From JAICSD01 sp035637115 (GTDB lineage: Bacteria > Acidobacteriota > Vicinamibacteria > Vicinamibacterales > 2-12-FULL-66-21): 64,000 nucleotides of DNA. This document shows, in pieces, positions 29,449 to 37,317 of the stretch (the first letter of the stretch is position 1; each line of letters starts with the position of its first letter). The notes under the pieces are model-generated. The model was not told the DNA's origin. It was given only the letters and a program-made list of their open reading frames with translations, and ran no database searches. A program made the position numbers and the translations under genes. The stretch covers positions 1 to 64,000 of the forward strand of contig DASPXV010000108.1 in NCBI GenBank assembly GCA_035637115.1, read 5' to 3'.

Positions 29449-29787
29449 ACAACACAGAGCCGCGGAGGACACAAAGACACACAGCAGAGACGTACGATTT
29501 TTCGCAGAGGGCGCCGACAAGCAGTGGGCGCAGAGCAGTGCCGCATGTCACGCTGTGCCGCGGCCCGACGTACTCGCGGTCGACGCGCCGCGCTTCGCGC
29601 GGCAGGAGGTCAGGCGCGCACGCAAATACAAGCTCGAAGAACGAAGGCACGGCTCGTATTTGCGCGCGCGGCTGACCTCCCCGAGGCCGGCCGAAGGTCG
29701 GCCGCGTCGACACAGGGGACGGCCCGCGCTGATCTTCGCTTGACGCTCTGTGCGTCTCTGTGGCCTTTGTGGCTCTGTGGTGAAAGA
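29449..29787. mobile_element. foldback (MITE-like) element between ruvA and ruvB
   Basis: The intergenic space is an imperfect giant inverted repeat. The outer arms, about 40 nt, pair ACACAGAGCC-type sequence at 29449-29492 with its complement at 29745-29787. The inner arms are 25 nt (29605-29629 and 29656-29680, 23 of 25 matching) around a 26-nt loop, and a small GCCGCGC-TTC-GCGCGGC hairpin lies beside the left one. No transposase is encoded. The right end abuts the ruvA stop codon. Dispersed CACAGAG-ended repeats are known to me from other environmental genomes, but I cannot name this family. Confidence 0.7.
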
Positions 29788-30387
29788 TCATGCGCGCGTC
29801 ATGCCGCGCAGGATGTCGCGCAGCAGTTCTTCGAAACCGGCTTCAGGCGTCTTCTTGATTGCAAAATCTACTGCCTTTTCGGACACCGCCTGGTTGTAAC
29901 CCAGGTTCGTGAGCGCAGACAACAGATCGGCCTTGATGCCGTCCACACCCGATGCGGCTTCGCCCGTGGCCGAAGTCGCCGCGGGTTGCGGCATGCGATC
30001 CTTCAGTTCGAGACCGATGCGTTCGGCTGTCTTCTTGCCGACGCCGGGGATCCGCGTGAGGCGCGCGACGTCCTGGGAACGGATGGCGCGAACGAGCTCG
30101 CCGGTGTCGATGCCGGACAGAACGGCCAGCGCGAGCTTGGGTCCGATACCGCTGATCGAGATCAGGCGTTCGAAGAGTTCCTGCTCGAGCGTGGACCCAA
30201 ATCCGTAGAGGGCGATGACGTCCTCGCGCACGTGCGTGTGGACCCGCAGCGCAACCGAGGCGCCGGCGTCGCCGAGCCCGTAGAACGTCGACAGCGGCAC
30301 GAGCACCTCGTAGCCGACGCCGTTGACGTCGACGATGATCCTGTTCGGGTGTTTCTCGATGACCGTCCCGCTGAGCCGCGCGATCAT
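29788..30387 (-). CDS. ruvA: Holliday junction DNA helicase subunit RuvA
   Basis: Tetrameric Holliday-junction binder that loads RuvB. An OB-fold N-terminus (MIARLSGTVIEKHPNRIIVDVNGVGYEV) is followed by two helix-hairpin-helix motifs (ISGIGPKLALAVLSG near 77; IPGVGKKTAERIGLELKD near 112) and the C-terminal RuvB-contacting domain. 199 residues, normal. ATG overlaps the ruvC stop (ATGA). The stop codon lies immediately beside the foldback element, so the final residues could have been altered by insertion, but the domain III end looks complete. Confidence 0.96.
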   Translation of the reverse strand: MIARLSGTVIEKHPNRIIVDVNGVGYEVLVPLSTFYGLGDAGASVALRVHTHVREDVIALYGFGSTLEQELFERLISISGIGPKLALAVLSGIDTGELVRAIRSQDVARLTRIPGVGKKTAERIGLELKDRMPQPAATSATGEAASGVDGIKADLLSALTNLGYNQAVSEKAVDFAIKKTPEAGFEELLRDILRGMTRA

Positions 30388-30935
30388 TTTGCCGCGGGAC
30401 GATACTGTCGCCAGCTGGTCAGCTTTGACCCGCCTTCACGAGGGCTTGCTGCAGCGGCAATCGAACCGGTGGCGCTGTGAATGTGGCAGATCGCCACGGC
30501 GATCGCATCCGAAGCATCGAGCGACGCCGGCGGCGCCTCGAGCCCGAGCAGCAGCTTGACCATCTGCCCGACCTGTTGCTTCTCGGCGCGGCCAAAGCCG
30601 ACGACGGCACGTTTGATCTCCGCGGGACTGTATTCGATGATCGGGACGCCCGCACCGGACGCGGCGAGCAGCGCAACGCCGCGCGCGTGGCCGAGCCGCA
30701 ACGCGCTGCGGACGTTCTTTGCGTGAAAGATGTTCTCGATGGCGACGCAGTCGGGCCGGCACTCCGCGATCAGCGCGACGAGGCCCGCGTGGATGACGTG
30801 CAGCCGTTCGGGGAAAGCAGTGTGGGCGGGAGCGGAAAGCGCTCCGCAGATGACAAGACGGTGGCGGCGGCCGTCGGTCTCGACGCAGCCGTAACCCGTG
30901 CGCTCGGAGCCGGGATCGATCCCGAATATCTTCAC
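30384..30935 (-). CDS. ruvC: Holliday junction resolvase RuvC
   Basis: Endonuclease that cuts Holliday junctions symmetrically. RNase-H fold with the acidic catalytic set D7 (FGIDPGS), E67 (AIENIF), D140 and D143 (SLDASDA). 183 residues; the last 20 or so are an extra Ser/Arg tail. ATG overlaps the yebC stop, and its stop overlaps ruvA, giving a tightly coupled yebC-ruvC-ruvA unit as in many bacteria. Confidence 0.96.
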   Translation of the reverse strand: MKIFGIDPGSERTGYGCVETDGRRHRLVICGALSAPAHTAFPERLHVIHAGLVALIAECRPDCVAIENIFHAKNVRSALRLGHARGVALLAASGAGVPIIEYSPAEIKRAVVGFGRAEKQQVGQMVKLLLGLEAPPASLDASDAIAVAICHIHSATGSIAAAASPREGGSKLTSWRQYRPAAK

Positions 30936-31681
30936 GCCAACGAGGCCTCGATCTCCTTTTCCTCGATATCGGCGTTCGTCCAGACCTTTTTCGTGTCTTC
31001 GTGCTCCTCGAGGGCTTCCATCAACCTGATCATCTGCTGCGCGGCCTTGCCTTCGAGCTTGATGTAGTTCTTCGGGAGCAGCGCGATCTCGGCGGCAGCC
31101 GGCTCGATGCCGAGCGCTTTCACCGCTTCGAGCACGGGAGGATACGTCTCCGGCGACGACACGACTTCCCAGTTGTCATCGTCATCCTGCAGGTCGTCCG
31201 CGCCCGCGTCGATCGCCGCCGCCAGGAGCTTCTCCTCGTCCGCCTTGCTCTTTTCGATGACGATGTAGCCCTTCTTTTCGAACATCCAGGCGACACTGTT
31301 GGCTTCGCCGAGATTCCCGCCATATTTGGTCAGCGTGTGGCGCATTTCGCCGACCGTGCGGTTCTTGTTGTCCGTCAGGGTCTCGATCATGATCGCGACG
31401 CCGCCGGGACCGTAGGCCTCGTAAGTGATTTCTTCGTACGAGACGCCGGGAAGCTCGCCGGTGCCGCGCTGGATGGCGCGCTTGATATTGTCGGCCGGCA
31501 TGTTGACCGACTTCGCTTCCGCGATGATCGTGCGGAGCCGCGGGTTGCTGTCCGCATCGCCGCCGCCGTTGCGCGCGGCGACCGTCAGTTCCTTGATGAT
31601 GCGCGTGAAAATCTTCCCGCGCTTGGCGTCGGCCGCGCCCTTCTTGTGTTTAATCGTGTGCCATTTTGAGTGGCCGGACAT
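30932..31681 (-). CDS. yebC: YebC/PmpR family protein (TACO1-like)
   Basis: Conserved cytoplasmic protein of 249 residues; family members act as transcriptional regulators or ribosome-associated factors. The N-terminus SGHSKWHTIKHKKGAADAKR is the family signature. The middle has GPGGVAIMIETLTDN and the end the acidic EALEEHEDTKKVWTNADIE block. ATG 31681 is chosen because the family starts exactly there; the open frame offers four extra residues. First gene of the ruv operon. The 57 bp upstream, to the UPF0489 gene, hold no clear promoter that I can support. Confidence 0.95.
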   Translation of the reverse strand: MSGHSKWHTIKHKKGAADAKRGKIFTRIIKELTVAARNGGGDADSNPRLRTIIAEAKSVNMPADNIKRAIQRGTGELPGVSYEEITYEAYGPGGVAIMIETLTDNKNRTVGEMRHTLTKYGGNLGEANSVAWMFEKKGYIVIEKSKADEEKLLAAAIDAGADDLQDDDDNWEVVSSPETYPPVLEAVKALGIEPAAAEIALLPKNYIKLEGKAAQQMIRLMEALEEHEDTKKVWTNADIEEKEIEASLA

Positions 31682-31738
31682 CGCAACTCCCAAAAAATGC
31701 TAGAACAAAAACTTCAGAAAAGACCAATGAAATAGGAC

Positions 31739-32890
31739 TCACGATGGTAGCACGGCGGCACCAGCGGCCGCCATCCGGCGATGCGCCGCAGCGGCATCGT
31801 GGGATCCCATCATCTCGTGCAGACCCGAGAGCATTTTGTGGTCGTCCCAGTGACGGGGATCGACGATCCGGCGGTCGGGATTCGATGACCACGGTCCGCC
31901 GAGCGGGGCCGCGCCGTGAAGGCCCAGTGCCAGCGCGCGTTCGAACGCGCGAATCGCCGCAGGCGTGTCCCCTAGACCCGCGGCGGCTGCTCCCGCGATC
32001 CGCCATCCGTCCAGCGATTCGGGAATCGCCGCGAGGGCGCGTTGCGCAAGCTCGCGCGCCTCCGCCCACCGCTCTTGCCGCGCCGCGATGATCGCGAGTC
32101 CGAGCTGCGCGTGCGGATCGTCATGGTCGAGGTCGAGCGCCTCGCGATAGACCTGTGCCGCTTCATTCAGCCGGCCTCGCCGAAGAAGGTACGGGCCGCG
32201 GGTTCGAAACGGATGCCCGTAAAACGGATCGAGCTCGCAGGCGCGCCGATATACCGCTCTCGCGGCGTCGAGCTGTCCTTGCGCCTGGAGTCTTGTCGCG
32301 ATTGCGAAGTGCTTGGCGGCATCGCATTTCGGCGGCGCGAGTCCGTCAAGGCGCGCCCCGAGTTCGTGCGCGAGGTGCGCCCATCGCAGCGGAGTGAATC
32401 CCCCCGTGACCGACATCGCGATCGTCGTCACAACCGGCACGAGGCTCAGTGCGCGTATACGATCGGCCAGCGTCTCGGCCGAACACCAGGGCCGCGCCAG
32501 CGGCTCCGCCGATCGCCCATCGGCATAGCTCGCCGTTACCAGGTAATCGACGTCGATATCGAGCAGGACGTCGCCACCGATGCGAGGCAGCGCGTCGAGC
32601 GGCCCCATCCAGATGTCGACACTCGATTCAGAGATGTCGTCGCGCTCGCGCACGAGGACCGCGCGGGTATCGAAGTCCTGCCACATCGGATCGGGAACGA
32701 CCCAGCAAAACGCGCGGACGAGCCGGTCCCGGATCGCCGCGCGGACGAAATTTCCGATATCGATCGTCTTCCACTCCGGATCTGCCGTTGCGTCGTGGTG
32801 TGCGTCCACATGGACGAGCGTCGCATCGCGTACGCCGGCGTCGCGCCACGCGTAGTACGCGCCGTCGTGCAGATCGAAGATGTTGGTCAT
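31739..32890 (-). CDS. UPF0489 (peptide arginase family) protein with TPR tail
   Basis: 383 residues. The N-terminal half (about 1-200) is UPF0489: LHDGAYYAW at 7-15, the ureohydrolase-like metal motif VDAHHD at 28-33, and LDIDVDYL at 110-117. A family member, OspR, is known to turn peptidyl arginine into ornithine in RiPP maturation. The C-terminal half (about 215-345) is TPR-like (RRACELDPFYGHPF, YREALDLDHDDPHA). By homology and context it may deguanidinate Arg in the neighbouring precursor, whose C-terminal region holds two Arg. ATG 32890 overlaps the stop of the kinase-like gene; upstream in-frame codons are Arg-rich shadow. Last gene of the operon. Confidence 0.8.
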   Translation of the reverse strand: MTNIFDLHDGAYYAWRDAGVRDATLVHVDAHHDATADPEWKTIDIGNFVRAAIRDRLVRAFCWVVPDPMWQDFDTRAVLVRERDDISESSVDIWMGPLDALPRIGGDVLLDIDVDYLVTASYADGRSAEPLARPWCSAETLADRIRALSLVPVVTTIAMSVTGGFTPLRWAHLAHELGARLDGLAPPKCDAAKHFAIATRLQAQGQLDAARAVYRRACELDPFYGHPFRTRGPYLLRRGRLNEAAQVYREALDLDHDDPHAQLGLAIIAARQERWAEARELAQRALAAIPESLDGWRIAGAAAAGLGDTPAAIRAFERALALGLHGAAPLGGPWSSNPDRRIVDPRHWDDHKMLSGLHEMMGSHDAAAAHRRMAAAGAAVLPS

Positions 32891-33840
32891 GCGCCTGAGG
32901 CGAATTCCTGTATGAGCGCAGCGGCCGCGGACAGGTGGCGCGAACCGTTGCGGACGCGCAGGCGCATTACCGGGACGGAGGCCGCCACCTTGGACAGACC
33001 TGCGAACACCACCGCGAGATCCCGCCGATCCTCCACGTCGAGCACGTAGGCGTAGCGCAACAGTCCCATCAGGCGGAGGGACGCGCGGCACCGGCGAATT
33101 GCCGCGGCTGCGCCGGCAGACGACCGCGGCGAAAGCAGGAACAGCGCGCGAAGCGGGCTCCGCTGCGGATGAAATGTGGCCGCGCCGCGATCGATTCGTT
33201 GCTTGGTCGAGTAATGCGCGACGCGGCTGCTGCGGATCGCACCGAGGAGCGCGGTCGCCGCTGCGCCTGGGAACAGGCGCAGTCCGGGATAGCCGGGCAC
33301 CGCCACCGGCGGCCGTTCGCCGACGTCAATGGCGAGGCAATCATCCGTCACGATGCGCGCGCCCCGCGCGGCGAGCGCCGCGGCGAGCGTGGACTTTCCG
33401 CGTCCTGCTTCCCCGACAAAGCCAATCGTTCCTATGCCGCGAATGTGCACGGCGCTCGCGTGCAGAGAGAGATGTCCGCGCCGGCTCGCGACCAGCGGCA
33501 GCACCTGGTCGATCAGAAGGTGACGCAGCGTATCGGCGGGAAGCGTCGGAGAAGGACGGGCGACGATCCGCGTCGCATCAGCGCTGATGACGAAGTCCGC
33601 GAGCTGCTCCGCGAAACGCAGCACGTAGGCGTTGTCGAGACGACCGAACGAAAGCCAGAGCGGTCCGCGCGGTTTGCGCCATTCGTGAAACCAGGTAACC
33701 GCCCCGAGCGGCTTCGCCGAGGTGTCGAGGGAGATGACGCATTGCGCCGGGCCCCTGCCCGGACGCAGCGGCGGCAGCGGGATGTCGCTCGATACGCGCA
33801 TCCCGCAAAAGGTGTAGGTTCGCGCGCTACGTCGCATCAC
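32887..33840 (-). CDS. HPr-kinase-like protein of a RiPP cluster
   Basis: 317 residues. The C-terminal half is a P-loop kinase like HPr(Ser) kinase: GEAGRGKST at 143-151 (Walker A), TDD at 165-167, and SLHASAVHI just before, the His-containing strand typical of the family. HPr-kinase homologues in lasso peptide clusters phosphorylate a Ser of the precursor; the candidate substrate here has three adjacent Ser. The N-terminal part (about 1-115) is the unnamed region usual in cluster-type members. The start is GTG 33840, or the adjacent ATG 33837. It overlaps the upstream methyltransferase by 14 bp and the downstream UPF0489 gene by 4 bp. Confidence 0.8.
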   Translation of the reverse strand: MMRRSARTYTFCGMRVSSDIPLPPLRPGRGPAQCVISLDTSAKPLGAVTWFHEWRKPRGPLWLSFGRLDNAYVLRFAEQLADFVISADATRIVARPSPTLPADTLRHLLIDQVLPLVASRRGHLSLHASAVHIRGIGTIGFVGEAGRGKSTLAAALAARGARIVTDDCLAIDVGERPPVAVPGYPGLRLFPGAAATALLGAIRSSRVAHYSTKQRIDRGAATFHPQRSPLRALFLLSPRSSAGAAAAIRRCRASLRLMGLLRYAYVLDVEDRRDLAVVFAGLSKVAASVPVMRLRVRNGSRHLSAAAALIQEFASGA

Positions 33841-34972
33841 GCGTGTACCTGGTCACAACCTCACCGACGAACGCCGCCGCGTCGGCGGACGACGAGAACA
33901 GCGGCCGGTGTTTCGCGTAAATCTCGGACTCGATCTCGGCGAGCGTGCGCGATCCGTCGCAGAGATCGAGGACCGACTGGCGCGCAACGCCACGCTCGGT
34001 GAGCGCGGGACGATAGGCCGGATGCGTCCGGTGAACGTCGGCTGCGTCGATCAACATGCCGTTCAAAGTCGAGTGGGTCAACGTCACAGGTTCACCAGTG
34101 CGCGGGCGCACGGTCACGGTCCACGATACCTGGACGTCGTCCGGAAGGATCCGCATCGTGACGTCGATCCGATCGCCGGCGGCGACGGCCACAGGAGTGC
34201 CGACTGGCAGAAACGCCTGGCGCCGCATGATGCGCTCGCGGTCGAGCGGTGAATTCGAGACGTCCACCGACGGGGAGAGCTGCGCGCCGAACCAACCCCC
34301 GACGCCATCGAGCGTCCCTGCGCGTTGCACCTCGAAGGACGCATCGAACCTCAGGGGATACGTCACAGGTTCCGACAGAGTCACCGAAACGCCGCGATGC
34401 GGAGCGGACAACAGCTGCGACGATGCGAAGCGCGCCGGGTAGCCTGAATTTGCGGCGATACGGTGTGCGGGCGAGAACTCGAAGTCCGCGGGCCGGCGGG
34501 ACCAGAACGCGACACGCGCCGAGCCGCGACGGTATTCAACGGGCGCGATGAAGAGATCCAGGCGCGACGGTACGAGCCGTCCGCCCGGCTTCAGAAAATG
34601 CGCGCGCGCGTCAGCGAAGAGCGAAAGAAGGCCCGCTTCGAAACCAAACCGGCCGATCTGATCGGAAACGACAACATCCGCGAGCTCGGGAATGCGAACG
34701 TCGCTGGAGTGGCCGCGGATGACGTGCAGGCGATCGCCGAATCCATTCTCCCGGGCGATCGCGCGGGCGAGATCCGCGATGGGTTCCGCTTCGACTGCGT
34801 ACACGCGCGCGGCACCTGCGCGGCACGCCAGCAATGCCAGGATTCCCGTCCCGGATGCCAGATCGACGACAACATCGCCGGGCCGGACGACCTCGTGCAA
34901 CGCGCGCTCGTACCGCGTGACGCGCGAACGATCGGCGAGGTAGCGGCGGTGCTCGTCAAGGACGAGAGACAC
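33827..34972 (-). CDS. PRMT-like methyltransferase with C-terminal PqqD-like domain
   Basis: 381 residues. The N-terminal domain is a class I methyltransferase of protein-arginine-methyltransferase type: motif I VVDLASGTGILALLA (34-48), the acidic AVEAEP, and the loop SDQIGRFGFEAGLL (103-116), in which the first Glu of the usual double-E loop is Asp. A beta-barrel-like middle follows. The last 55 residues (DLCDGSRTLAEIESEIY and on) look like a PqqD/RRE winged helix that could grip the leader peptide. The start is GTG 34972 with GAGAGG six bases upstream. It lies 24 bp after the precursor gene, so the precursor is its likely substrate. Confidence 0.75.
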   Translation of the reverse strand: MSLVLDEHRRYLADRSRVTRYERALHEVVRPGDVVVDLASGTGILALLACRAGAARVYAVEAEPIADLARAIARENGFGDRLHVIRGHSSDVRIPELADVVVSDQIGRFGFEAGLLSLFADARAHFLKPGGRLVPSRLDLFIAPVEYRRGSARVAFWSRRPADFEFSPAHRIAANSGYPARFASSQLLSAPHRGVSVTLSEPVTYPLRFDASFEVQRAGTLDGVGGWFGAQLSPSVDVSNSPLDRERIMRRQAFLPVGTPVAVAAGDRIDVTMRILPDDVQVSWTVTVRPRTGEPVTLTHSTLNGMLIDAADVHRTHPAYRPALTERGVARQSVLDLCDGSRTLAEIESEIYAKHRPLFSSSADAAAFVGEVVTRYTRDAT

Positions 34973-34996
34973 GCGGAACCTCTCAGGTCCAAGGGC

Positions 34997-35167
34997 CTAC
35001 AGACACGGACGGAACATCGAGGAGGAATCGCGGGTCGTGATACCGCCGGTCAGCGTTAGCTTGCTTACCAGGCCGTAGTCGGTCAGGCGCGGCTTTTCGT
35101 ACTTCCGCTTTCCCTCCGTGCCGGACGGACTTTGCCGTTCGGGCTTGCCGGGCTTCGATGCGGTCAC
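34997..35167 (-). CDS. lasso-type RiPP precursor peptide (putative)
   Basis: 56 residues. The leader has the lasso B1-recognition pattern: Y23, P26, L28 and G32 in KYEKPRLTDYG, then SKLT with T38. The C-terminus is TGGITTRDSSSMFRPCL. D47 is the only acidic residue there, so it is the only ring-closing candidate. If T38 is the conserved minus-2 Thr, the core starts at T40 and the ring has 8 residues; a core starting at G41 would give a 7-residue ring. Two Arg, three consecutive Ser and one Cys are available for tailoring. The start is GTG 35167, overlapping the cyclase stop as GTGA, with AAGGAG upstream. A longer frame (to 35224) lies inside the cyclase gene. Confidence 0.72.
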   Translation of the reverse strand: MTASKPGKPERQSPSGTEGKRKYEKPRLTDYGLVSKLTLTGGITTRDSSSMFRPCL

Positions 35168-37023
35168 TGGCGACGCTCCTTGGAATGCCGGATGAACCAG
35201 AGTTCGGCGGCGGCCACGCTCCACACGGCGTCCGCCAGAGGAATGTACGACTCATTTCCGCGCCTGTAAAGTCGCGTCATGTCGTCGTAGGTGCGCTGGA
35301 TCGCGGGCAGATCGACCCATCCCGCCTCCGCCACGGACAGCGACGAGAGGAAAGCGCGCCCGCCGAGGCCTTCGATCGTTTCCACGAGGACGGGCGTGAA
35401 CTCCGCCTTGTCATTGCGGTCGCGCACGAGTGGAGGGAGCACACTGTCGAGCGCCCGGCGCATCAGGACCTTCGTCTCGCCGCCGGACCAGCGCTGTGAT
35501 TCGGGCAGCGAGAAGCCGAACTCCGCGAGGCGACGATCGTTGAACGGATGACGCTGATCGATGCCGGCGGCCGCCGCTGCGCGATCCTCGAGCTCGTCGC
35601 CGAGCACCTGCGCGAGGCTGTTGGCCATGCGGTGTATCTCGGATTGGACGAACGTGCGGCACCGGCGCCGCGGCACAGGCCGCAGCCGATCGGCCAACTG
35701 CACGCGGGCGGCGAATTCCGGACGAATCCAGGGAAATCCCGAAGCAGACGTCCCGGCGATCGGCCGTAACCACGCACGCGTCCGCGGCGACAGCAGCGGT
35801 GCGATCGCGGTCCGGAGCAGGGCGGCGGTTGAATATCCGCGCCCCGGCAGCACGATGTCGTGAGCGAGCTGCGTCGCGGCAGCGGCAAAGCGTCCCGCCT
35901 TCAGCAGGTCCGCGGTGTGCAGCGGTGTTCCCGTGAACCAGTCGTCACCACCGTAACCGGTGAGCACGACGCCCACGTCGGCGGCCGCGCGACGTCTCAA
36001 CGGATCGAGCATCGCGCCATTCGGGTATGCCGGCAGATCGCGGTGTCGCGCGATCTCCGTCTCGATCTCGCCGCGTGCCGGAGCGCGCGCGGGGAGCTGC
36101 ACCGACGGCAGGTGCCAGCGATCGCGGACGGCGCTGATGTACGGCGTTTCGTCTACAGAAAGGCCAGGAAACGTCAGCGAGAACGCGCGGACGTGCGGTC
36201 CACCGCGCTCGCGTGCGAGCGTCTCCGCGGTACCGGCAATGGCGGACGAATCCAATCCCCCGCTCAAGAAGATGCCGACAACGTTCGCATCGCGCGTCCG
36301 GCATTCGACGGCTTCGCGGAACAGCGCGGTGAAATGTTCCGCATACTCTTCGTCGCGCGCGTACTCCAGCCGCGCCTCCGGATCGAAGTCCCAGTAGCGC
36401 GCGCACCTGGTTCCACTCTCGTTCGCCAGCAGCGCGTGCGCGGGTCGCAGGCGCATCACGCCCATCCAGACGGTTTCGTCGACCGACGCCGGCCGTCCGG
36501 TCAGGAATTCGGCGACGGCTCCATCGTTCATTGTGGCGGTGACGGATGGATGCGCGAGGATCTGCTGAGGCTCCGACGCGATCAGCGTAATGCCGCCGAG
36601 GGACGCGTAGAACAGCGGCCGTTGCCCGAGCGAATCACGCGCCGCGACGAGGCGGCCGCGGGCCGCATCCCATAACGCGAATGCGAAATCGCCGAGGATG
36701 AAGGCGGGCGCCTGTTCCCCCCACTTCGCATATGCCTCGCGAGTGATGCGTGCGTCATGCGCATCGCGATCCAGAAACAGCTGACGGCGCAGATCGTCGC
36801 GGTTGTCGATTCGCCCGTCGAAGACGATCGCGGATCCGTCGGATCCTTCATCGAACTCCGCGCGTGTCGCGCAACGACCTCGATAACCAAGGGTGACGCG
36901 ATGGGATGACCAGGTGAAGGGGCGCAGATGGCCGCGGTGCGGCGCCGCGTCGAGCATCCGCGTCACCTCGGCGTTCCGATCGGGTGCGCCGCCGGCGGAG
37001 AAGACGGCAGCCAGTGCGGTCAC
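35164..37023 (-). CDS. asparagine-synthetase-like macrolactam synthetase (lasso cyclase type)
   Basis: 619 residues. The N-terminal glutaminase-like domain (about 1-180) starts TALAAVF and lacks the catalytic Cys that true glutamine-dependent AsnB has at position 2, as in lasso cyclases. The synthetase domain has the PP-loop FLSGGLDSSAI (252-262) and the TGYGGDDWF block. It would adenylate the Asp side chain of the precursor and close the ring. GTG 37023 overlaps the PqqD-like gene stop (GTGA), and its stop overlaps the precursor start. The open frame extends upstream to 37188 only as antisense-like Arg-rich sequence. Confidence 0.85.
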   Translation of the reverse strand: MTALAAVFSAGGAPDRNAEVTRMLDAAPHRGHLRPFTWSSHRVTLGYRGRCATRAEFDEGSDGSAIVFDGRIDNRDDLRRQLFLDRDAHDARITREAYAKWGEQAPAFILGDFAFALWDAARGRLVAARDSLGQRPLFYASLGGITLIASEPQQILAHPSVTATMNDGAVAEFLTGRPASVDETVWMGVMRLRPAHALLANESGTRCARYWDFDPEARLEYARDEEYAEHFTALFREAVECRTRDANVVGIFLSGGLDSSAIAGTAETLARERGGPHVRAFSLTFPGLSVDETPYISAVRDRWHLPSVQLPARAPARGEIETEIARHRDLPAYPNGAMLDPLRRRAAADVGVVLTGYGGDDWFTGTPLHTADLLKAGRFAAAATQLAHDIVLPGRGYSTAALLRTAIAPLLSPRTRAWLRPIAGTSASGFPWIRPEFAARVQLADRLRPVPRRRCRTFVQSEIHRMANSLAQVLGDELEDRAAAAAGIDQRHPFNDRRLAEFGFSLPESQRWSGGETKVLMRRALDSVLPPLVRDRNDKAEFTPVLVETIEGLGGRAFLSSLSVAEAGWVDLPAIQRTYDDMTRLYRRGNESYIPLADAVWSVAAAELWFIRHSKERRQ

Positions 37024-37313
37024 GATCCCGCGCCGGGTGCGGGATCGCTCACGAGCAGGCCGCGCGAGAGGAGCTCGGCGATCAGATCGTCCACGTCGCG
37101 CGCGACTTCGTCGGCCGGCGCATCGAACTCCGCCGCAACAGCCGCGACCGCGACATCGACCGATGCGCCTGACGCCAGCAGTGTCCATATGCGCGTGCCG
37201 ACGGCGTTCAAGCCGAAGTAGCGTCCGCTCGCGAAATCGAGCAACACCGCTTCCCCATCCAGCTCGCGGAAGATCACGTCGGTGCTGAGGCGCACGGAAT
37301 CGAATCGTGTCAT
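37020..37313 (-). CDS. PqqD-family RiPP recognition element (lasso B1 type)
   Basis: 97 residues. Typical PqqD fold pattern: VIFRELDGEAVLLDFASGRYFGLNAVGTRIWTLL, then a helical part DEVARDVDDLIAELLSRGLL. Such stand-alone proteins bind the YxxP-type leader of lasso precursors and hand it to the protease and cyclase. The usual partner, a transglutaminase-like B2 protease gene, is not fused or adjacent. It starts with ATG 37313, 4 bp after the upstream methyltransferase, and its stop overlaps the cyclase start. Confidence 0.85.
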   Translation of the reverse strand: MTRFDSVRLSTDVIFRELDGEAVLLDFASGRYFGLNAVGTRIWTLLASGASVDVAVAAVAAEFDAPADEVARDVDDLIAELLSRGLLVSDPAPGAGS

Positions 37314-37317
37314 GTCG

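Noticed and set aside
34983..35255. 90-residue minus-strand frame overlapping the RiPP precursor
   Set aside because: Arg-rich, no leader motif, and in a different frame from the precursor with the good Shine-Dalgarno and YxxP pattern.
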